64,000 nt of DNA, from NCBI GenBank assembly GCA_015956445.1, contig WIUZ02000015.1, forward strand, positions 186,001 through 250,000, in the 5' to 3' direction. The notes below the pieces were generated by a model. That model did no database searches. It had not been told where the DNA came from and saw only the letters and a list, made by a program, of their open reading frames with translations. Shown in pieces: positions 58,655 through 64,000 of the stretch. The DNA is from Thelephora terrestris. Lineage: Eukaryota; Basidiomycota; Agaricomycetes; Thelephorales; Thelephoraceae. The translations under genes and the position numbers were made by a program. Position 1 is the first letter of the stretch. Each line of letters opens with the position of its first letter.

Positions 58655-59074
58655 CGAGTTGGCGTCAATTCGCAGCATGGACGTCACCTGCCAGTGCCAA
58701 CAATGTGTGAGCCTCGTGCACAGCTATTCTGCATACCACCGCCTTTCTCCTTCTCCCTACTCGCTCGCCACACTACGCGAGGACCGTTAACGTACCTCCC
58801 AACGTCGACTACAACTCCCTGACAAACGCGGAACTGAACGTCAAGACGCAGTTTGGACATCGTGTCAATAAAGTGTGCAGAACTGCCAGCTCCCGTTGGT
58901 GTCGCAGTGTGTAATTTCGTTCTCGCCTGCCCGCTACTCCCCCGCTGACCATCTCGTCGAGACCAGGTTGCGTTGGTGTCATTTGTTGAAGGATATCTAG
59001 GATCACTGAGTTGACTTGGACGAGACCGGAAATCCAACAAGCCCAAGCCCCCAGTACCCGCACTAAGCCTCTTC
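58655..59074 (+). promoter_or_regulatory. Promoter block and decayed first exon of gene H
   Basis: 58,655-58,770 matches the promoter blocks of E and F (GGCGTCAATTC; ATGTGTGAGCC; TTCTCCCTACTCGCTC). The ancestral start aligned to the ATG of F is AGG at 58780-58782, followed by a recognisable relic of the first exon (DYNSLTNAELNVK). The frame is then lost until 59,075. Confidence 0.5.
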
Positions 59075-61010
59075 ATGAACGGAAATCTCGATCTCGTCGT
59101 TGAGGCCTCGCTGCCCGCACTCACCGATTCCAGCGTGTCTTTACCTCTGGACCAAGGGGACATGGATCACAGCCCAAATCCGCCACTCATTCCCGACTTT
59201 GATAAACGAGCCTTGCAACGCTTAGTCAGCGATAGCGTACCGCACGACGAACTTCTTCCCCTTATCGAACTAGTAGTCACAGACGTGAAGGCAGCCTCCA
59301 TTGTCGGATTTCTCAAAGGAAAAGATGCCCAGACGTTCATCGACGTGATAGACCAGGTATGCATGGTACTGTTCCAGCCCCATGCAATACCTTCGTTGCT
59401 GATATTTCTCTGCTCAGGCACTAGATAACCCCGATCTCAGGCCGCAAGTTCGCAGAAGATGTGTGAAATCCTTATACAAGATGTGTCTTGGCCACACCCT
59501 CCTTCCCAGATCACTGCACTTCGAGCTACCTGGGGATGCGATAGGTGATTTTCAGTGCAAGGGAGGTTTCGCGGACGTTTTGAAGTATGAATGCCATGGT
59601 CATGAGGTTGCGGTCAAGGCTTTGCGGGTAAACGCTCAGGCTTTGCAGGAAGTTACCAAGGTGGGTCAAAGTTGGCGAGTTGCTATCTCATTGGAGTACC
59701 AGGGAACCGAGCGCTCTTTTCTAGATGTTCTACAAGGAGGTCATAACCTGGAAAAACCTCCGGCATCCGAACGTGCTACCGCTCCTCGGGGTGGTCATGA
59801 CAGAGAACAAATTCGCCATGATATCCGAATGGATGACAAACGGGAACATTAACCAGTTCGTGAGGGCGCGTCGGGATGCGAATCGGTTTCAACTCGTGAG
59901 TGCTCTCTTCGAGCTCCTGATACCCTCAACTGACCAGGGTGGTGGCTTCGATAGCTAGCAGATGTTGCGGAGGGCCTGATCCATATGCACCGTAATGGGA
60001 TGATCCATGGTGACCTCAAAGGGGTACGTTTTCAAGCGCCCGTTTTGGACGGCCTGTGACTGATTGATCCGATCTTCAAGGAAAACATCCTCATTGATCA
60101 GACTGGAAGTGCCCGCCTAGCAGACTTTGGCTTACTCACAATCACATCGGACACCACGAACATCACCTCTTCAAATTCATTCCTGGAAGGTGGGACATAC
60201 CTGCGGATGAGTCCAGAACTCCTCGATCCAGAGAAATTCAATTTTAAAGACAACCGCCCCACGAAATCCTCGGATTGCTATGCGCTCGGAATGACGGTAT
60301 ATGAAGTCCTGAGTGGGCGACTACCGTTTTACCATTATGAGGACTGTACCTCCTATTTTATTATCGCAAAGGTTCTCGACGGCGCACACCCCCAGAGGCC
60401 ACAAGGAGCAGAAGGAACGTGGTTCATAAATGCCGTTTGGAGCATTCTGGAGCGTTGCTGGGCGACCAACCCGGCTGACCGTCCGAAGGTCAAAGATGTG
60501 CGCCGTTGTATGGAGAAGAATGCAAGGTCTTGGATACCCGCTCGTCAGGTGACGACTGGTTCGGCAACAGCGGATTCCAGCGGCAGAGGAATGTTGCATG
60601 AAGGTGGAGCCTCTTCTTCTGAAGCGACCCTCCGGTTGTTGCCAGGGCTCTCGCTGGAAGGTGACGCAAACAAAATAAGGTACCTTCTCTCGCTCACTAT
60701 CCCTCAGTTCCCTCTAGCAACACCCTGGACTCGTCCCTTGGGATGAACATGAACGACCTCAGCTCGTCGGAGGTATCCGAAGAACCGAGTAAGGTGAGTC
60801 AGATAGATCTCTTCGATGATGTCTAGAGTTAACGTTACGGCCACTTAGATGTCGCACGGTGACACCTCCTCTCAGAATACCTCACCCAGACAGCAGGGCA
60901 CCCGTGACCACCAGAAGGCTACACCGAAACCCCACTCTACTCTGGGTAGGCTGAAACGGTCAATATCGAGAACCTGGAACTTGGTAACCAAACAGGTGGG
61001 GAAATTTTAG
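59075..61010 (+). CDS. TKL kinase H: linker module and single non-RD kinase
   Basis: Seven exons sum to 530 residues: 59075-59356, 59418-59660, 59725-59895, 59955-60023, 60081-60660, 60708-60793, 60849-61010. The chosen start, MNGNLDLVVEASL, is the first ATG in the surviving frame; the ancestral one upstream is gone. The module (LQRLVSDSVPHDELLPLIEL; RCVKSLYKMCLGHTLLPRSL) precedes a kinase with GGFADV loop, VAVKAL lysine, MIHGDLKG non-RD loop, ADFGLLTI and a SPEL substitute for APE. This single kinase resembles kinase 2 of the tandem genes and the kinases of B and C more than kinase 1. The last two exons give a Ser-rich then basic tail (LKRSISRTWNLVTKQVGKF). It has no MLKL-like domain. Confidence 0.75.
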
Positions 61011-61494
61011 AGAAGGTTCGCAACTGTATATGTTTCACCTGATGTTTCTCGCTGAAGTTATAGTAGGTGTTCTGCGGATCTGGCGTTGCAGAGAAGAGGT
61101 GGCAGTCCCTCTGCTGTTGTTGATTGCCTCCGAACTCCCCAAAATGGTGGATTAGTAGGCGAATGAGCCACCGCTTTGCTTGGTTTACCACATATCCTCC
61201 TCCTTCAATCATTTGCTACTATCTATCCATAATTGGGCTTTCCGGGATGCTTAACGTAGGCAACTGCTTGGGGGTGGCCACCGTAGACGTTGACCTTATG
61301 GGAAAATGCGCCGGCCCCACGTTTCTCACGCGTTGCCTTTTGCTCCCACTCGTCTCTCGCTGGCGTTATGGCTTGCCCCCGCAGATCGTCTGAACATGTA
61401 AACTCAAGTACTCAATTGCCAAGCTTGCACTCGGAAGCGCGGTCCACATGTGAATTCTACGTCACGGGTAATGGTTTACAGAGCACATGCAGCT

Positions 61495-63186
61495 TTACGG
61501 AATGTCCATAAAAGCGGGGTCACGCAGAGCCTCCGCTGCGCGGGGCCGCTTGGCGGGATCGAGAGCCAGGAAGGACCGCATAATCCTCACGAAGGAAGCA
61601 ACTTCGCCGGCACCATCGCTGTAGACTGTTGATTCATTCAACTCGGATTCTATGGGCAGCAACTCAGCATCCCCCATAGTCGCCCGCTTCAACATGCCTA
61701 AAAAAGATAAAGGTGAGTGTGCCGGGGGGGATCAGCCAGATGCATTTCCTTGCCGTGGAGATCATGGTGCTTTTCTCGAATCTCATATTGCTTCAATGCA
61801 ACATCGTCATGATCTTGACCAGTACGTCGAGTCATCTGCGCAAGGTGAACAACATCGCTAGATATGTCACCCATAGCTTCGGGCCAAAAAAGCCAACTAC
61901 TGGTTGCAAACTCATACATCTAGGGGGGTTGTTAGGAGAGCGCATAGGGGGTAGGTGGAAAAACAGTTATACCATGCACCCGAGACTCCATATATCGATC
62001 GCAGTACCCCACTCGAGACCGAGGATGACCTCAGGTGCACGAAGAGCATAAGGCTGCACTAGTTTGCTGAGGTGTTCACCTTGAGGGTGAGCTGCGAGAA
62101 ATTCGTCCTCAATAGTCTCCCCAAGGTTTCTGTCATTCCAACGCACCGTGCCCCATATCCACAATAACCCAGTCCAGCCCTGCATCTTTACTAGTGTCCA
62201 GATGGAAAATAAGGGGACTCGATACCACCGGGTGAAAAGGAGGCTCCTTGGGTTGGATCACCTTTGGAAACCCATAAAACTTGCCCACTTGTGCAGAAAG
62301 TTCGTGAATGATAACTTCGTTCACATCAGACGGCAGGAGGAGGATGTTTCCAGGTTTCAAGTCTTTCGGACAGTCAGACTAACCGGCCGATGGCAACGCA
62401 AAAGATGGATAAGGCGTACCGGAATGAACCACCTTGCATTCGTCGTGGAGATACTCCAGGCCTTTCAAAACGTGTTTCGTTAGGCGCAAGATAAATGCGA
62501 GAGGAAGCCGTGGGTCTTGGAGCTGGCTTTGCAAGCCAGAAGCGCTGTAGCTCAGCACATCTGTGACGAGGCAAACGTGTTGACCGGCGGAACTCTCGAA
62601 AGTGAATTCATGCAAGAGGCGGATGACGTGACCGGCCCCGCGATGATTTGGTGATGCGTTAGTGACCTTTCGAAGCAGTTCAAGTTCTGCAAGCCGTCCT
62701 TCTTTAATTTCCCTCGATGCGAAGGCCGATAAGACCTTGATTGCGACGTGGCGATTTTCTCTGTTTATTAGAATCAGCTAGCTGTCGCATGGAGCCGACA
62801 TTACTCGAAGCGCACTTGCGGTCCCTCGCCAGCCACACGGTCGAATATCCACCCCAACCGAGCTTTCTGGTGATGACGAACCGTTCATGGTCGAGGGCTT
62901 CGCCGAGTCGCAGAGGGTAGAAGCCGGCACCCTCGTCAGCGGTCGCTGTGAGGTCCTCTTCTGGCCACCCTAAGGCCTCTGGATAGTTGCTGGCTTGGTA
63001 TGTGACATCTGGGAGATGAGGGGGTTGTTGGAAAATTCTAGATGAGGTGCTGCTGAGGGGACGCGAAACTATTCGAAAACCAGGCGAGAGAGCACGGGCG
63101 AGCAGGACTCTCGACAGTCCCGTTCTGAGAGGATGTCTTATAGGAACAGAGGACAACATCTCCGCAGGGCTAAAGTTGGCTGCCAA
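61495..63186 (-). CDS. SRPK-like protein kinase with an apparent frameshift
   Basis: Starts MAANFSPAEMLSSVPIRHPL at 63186; the first 60 residues are basic and Ser-rich like a mitochondrial presequence. The lead YPLRLGEALDHERFVITRKL and GWGGYSTVWLARD are hallmarks of SR-protein kinases (glycine loop intact). Exon 2 gives HVAIKVL, a normal N-lobe and YLHDECKVVHS; a phase-1 intron follows and completes HSDLKPGNILL. The DFG site reads VDMGHG. Around 62,140 the frame must change by one base to reach WNDRNLGETI; no intron explains it, so this is a frameshift, a tiny processing event or a base error. The segment YALRAPEVILGLEWGTAIDIWSLGCM and the end exons are normal, stopping at 61495. SRPKs phosphorylate Arg-Ser-rich splicing factors. 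Not related to the TKL cluster. Confidence 0.75.
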
Positions 63187-64000
63187 GTACTGTCAAACGG
63201 GGTTCGGTAGATTTTCGACCGGGTAGGTCGAAATCCGACTGAATCCTTTTCTACAGTGCAGATTTTGCGTGAAACAGTTCCATATACTTGTTGGTGGCTA
63301 TAGCAGGGATTTCGTGGCGGCAGGAGGAGGAGGTCCCCGATTTTGGGTGACCCTCTCACTCACGTTCCGCCGATTGCGGATCACGGATTTACCCGGGCTC
63401 TCGAGTCTCGACTTGTACTGACTTCTTGACGAAAGAAAGCCGCTCACCGGACCCACGAACTACCTTGAGCACCTTTGTATTCGATTGTCACCCTCGCCTT
63501 TTTTCTAACCCGAGTCAACACAAAAACGCACCCGGCGAACTGGTCACGAATGGGTCTACAGCACGTTCCAATCTTGCTTCGGATCACTGGTGGATCGGTC
63601 CATTGGAAGAGACGAGTCATGTTCTCGTTCTGGGTTGGTCTGGGATAATCCCAATATGTAACTTCAGTACGTGTAAGTGTCCTTCACACCGGTGGGTTCT
63701 ACAACACGCGACAATCTAAATAAACCTATTGACTCAGATCCTCCCAATCCAGGAACGGTATCGTGGTGATACGAATCATCCTACCGTTCTCCATCCATCG
63801 ATCTGTAAAGTCCTCGCCGTGCCACTACTGTAACGGACCAGCTGAGCACACACCTCGTTCCAGATTTGCATGAAACGGAGGAAGCGCGGCCAAACCACCA
63901 TATATCACGCGGACTGTTCATCCTCCTAGATCAACGTTCAGAATATTTCGCCTGGGTGGCCACCGCCAGCGCGTCCCGTCGGGGCGTTGACGCTCGCTAT
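63187..64000. other. Right edge, no gene seen
   Basis: Upstream of the SRPK-like gene. No domain or splice-supported frame was found; a gene may begin beyond the edge. Confidence 0.35.

Noticed and set aside
60780-60830. A conserved C-terminal peptide VSQIxLF at the ends of kinases B, C and H, first read as a short interaction or amyloid-type motif
   Set aside because: Its DNA is GTGAGTCAGAT, a consensus splice donor in every copy. Downstream exons with agreeing phase continue the proteins, so the peptide is most likely intron read-through.

Overview
The window looks like Agaricomycete (mushroom-forming basidiomycete) nuclear DNA. Genes have many short introns of about 45-75 nt. The repertoire is typical of that group: an expanded tyrosine-kinase-like (TKL) family with an HGDLKG catalytic loop, F-box-like genes, lineage-specific seven-helix membrane proteins and a Tnp2/CACTA-type DNA transposon. 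No rRNA, tRNA or CRISPR was recognised.

Layout. 0-23 kb is a duplicated accessory block: TKL kinase A (cut by the window edge), F-box 1, kinase B, membrane protein 1, a RecQ-like helicase fragment, membrane protein 2 (near-identical to 1), F-box 2, kinase C, and a divergent pseudokinase. 23-37 kb holds two ordinary-looking single genes (a Ser/Pro-rich coiled-coil protein and an unknown 322-residue protein) around tandem-kinase gene D, plus a decayed partial copy of the Ser/Pro-rich gene. 40.4-46.9 kb is a structurally complete DNA transposon with perfect 34-bp terminal inverted repeats and a 7-bp target duplication, sitting just upstream of a second pseudokinase gene. 49.8-61 kb carries tandem-kinase genes E and F and single-kinase gene H in direct orientation. 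61.5-63.2 kb is an SRPK-like kinase with an apparent frameshift.

Main observation: ten kinase-related genes with twelve visible kinase domains in 64 kb. Genes A-D begin with a helical N-terminal region that resembles the MLKL-type four-helix bundle known from fungal signalling and cell-death proteins. Each TKL kinase domain is preceded by an unrecognised helical module of about 130 residues. D, E and F carry the module-kinase unit twice in one reading frame after splicing. The first kinase has the canonical HRD loop and an intact glycine loop; the second has HGD (non-RD) and a degenerate glycine loop. E and F have lost the N-terminal bundle by the same junction. Reading past the apparent stops shows further conserved C-terminal exons in B, D, E, F and H. 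The architecture recalls plant tandem-kinase immune proteins and animal JAKs, but no function can be proved from sequence alone. All exon models here were made by eye from splice sites and paralogue comparison.
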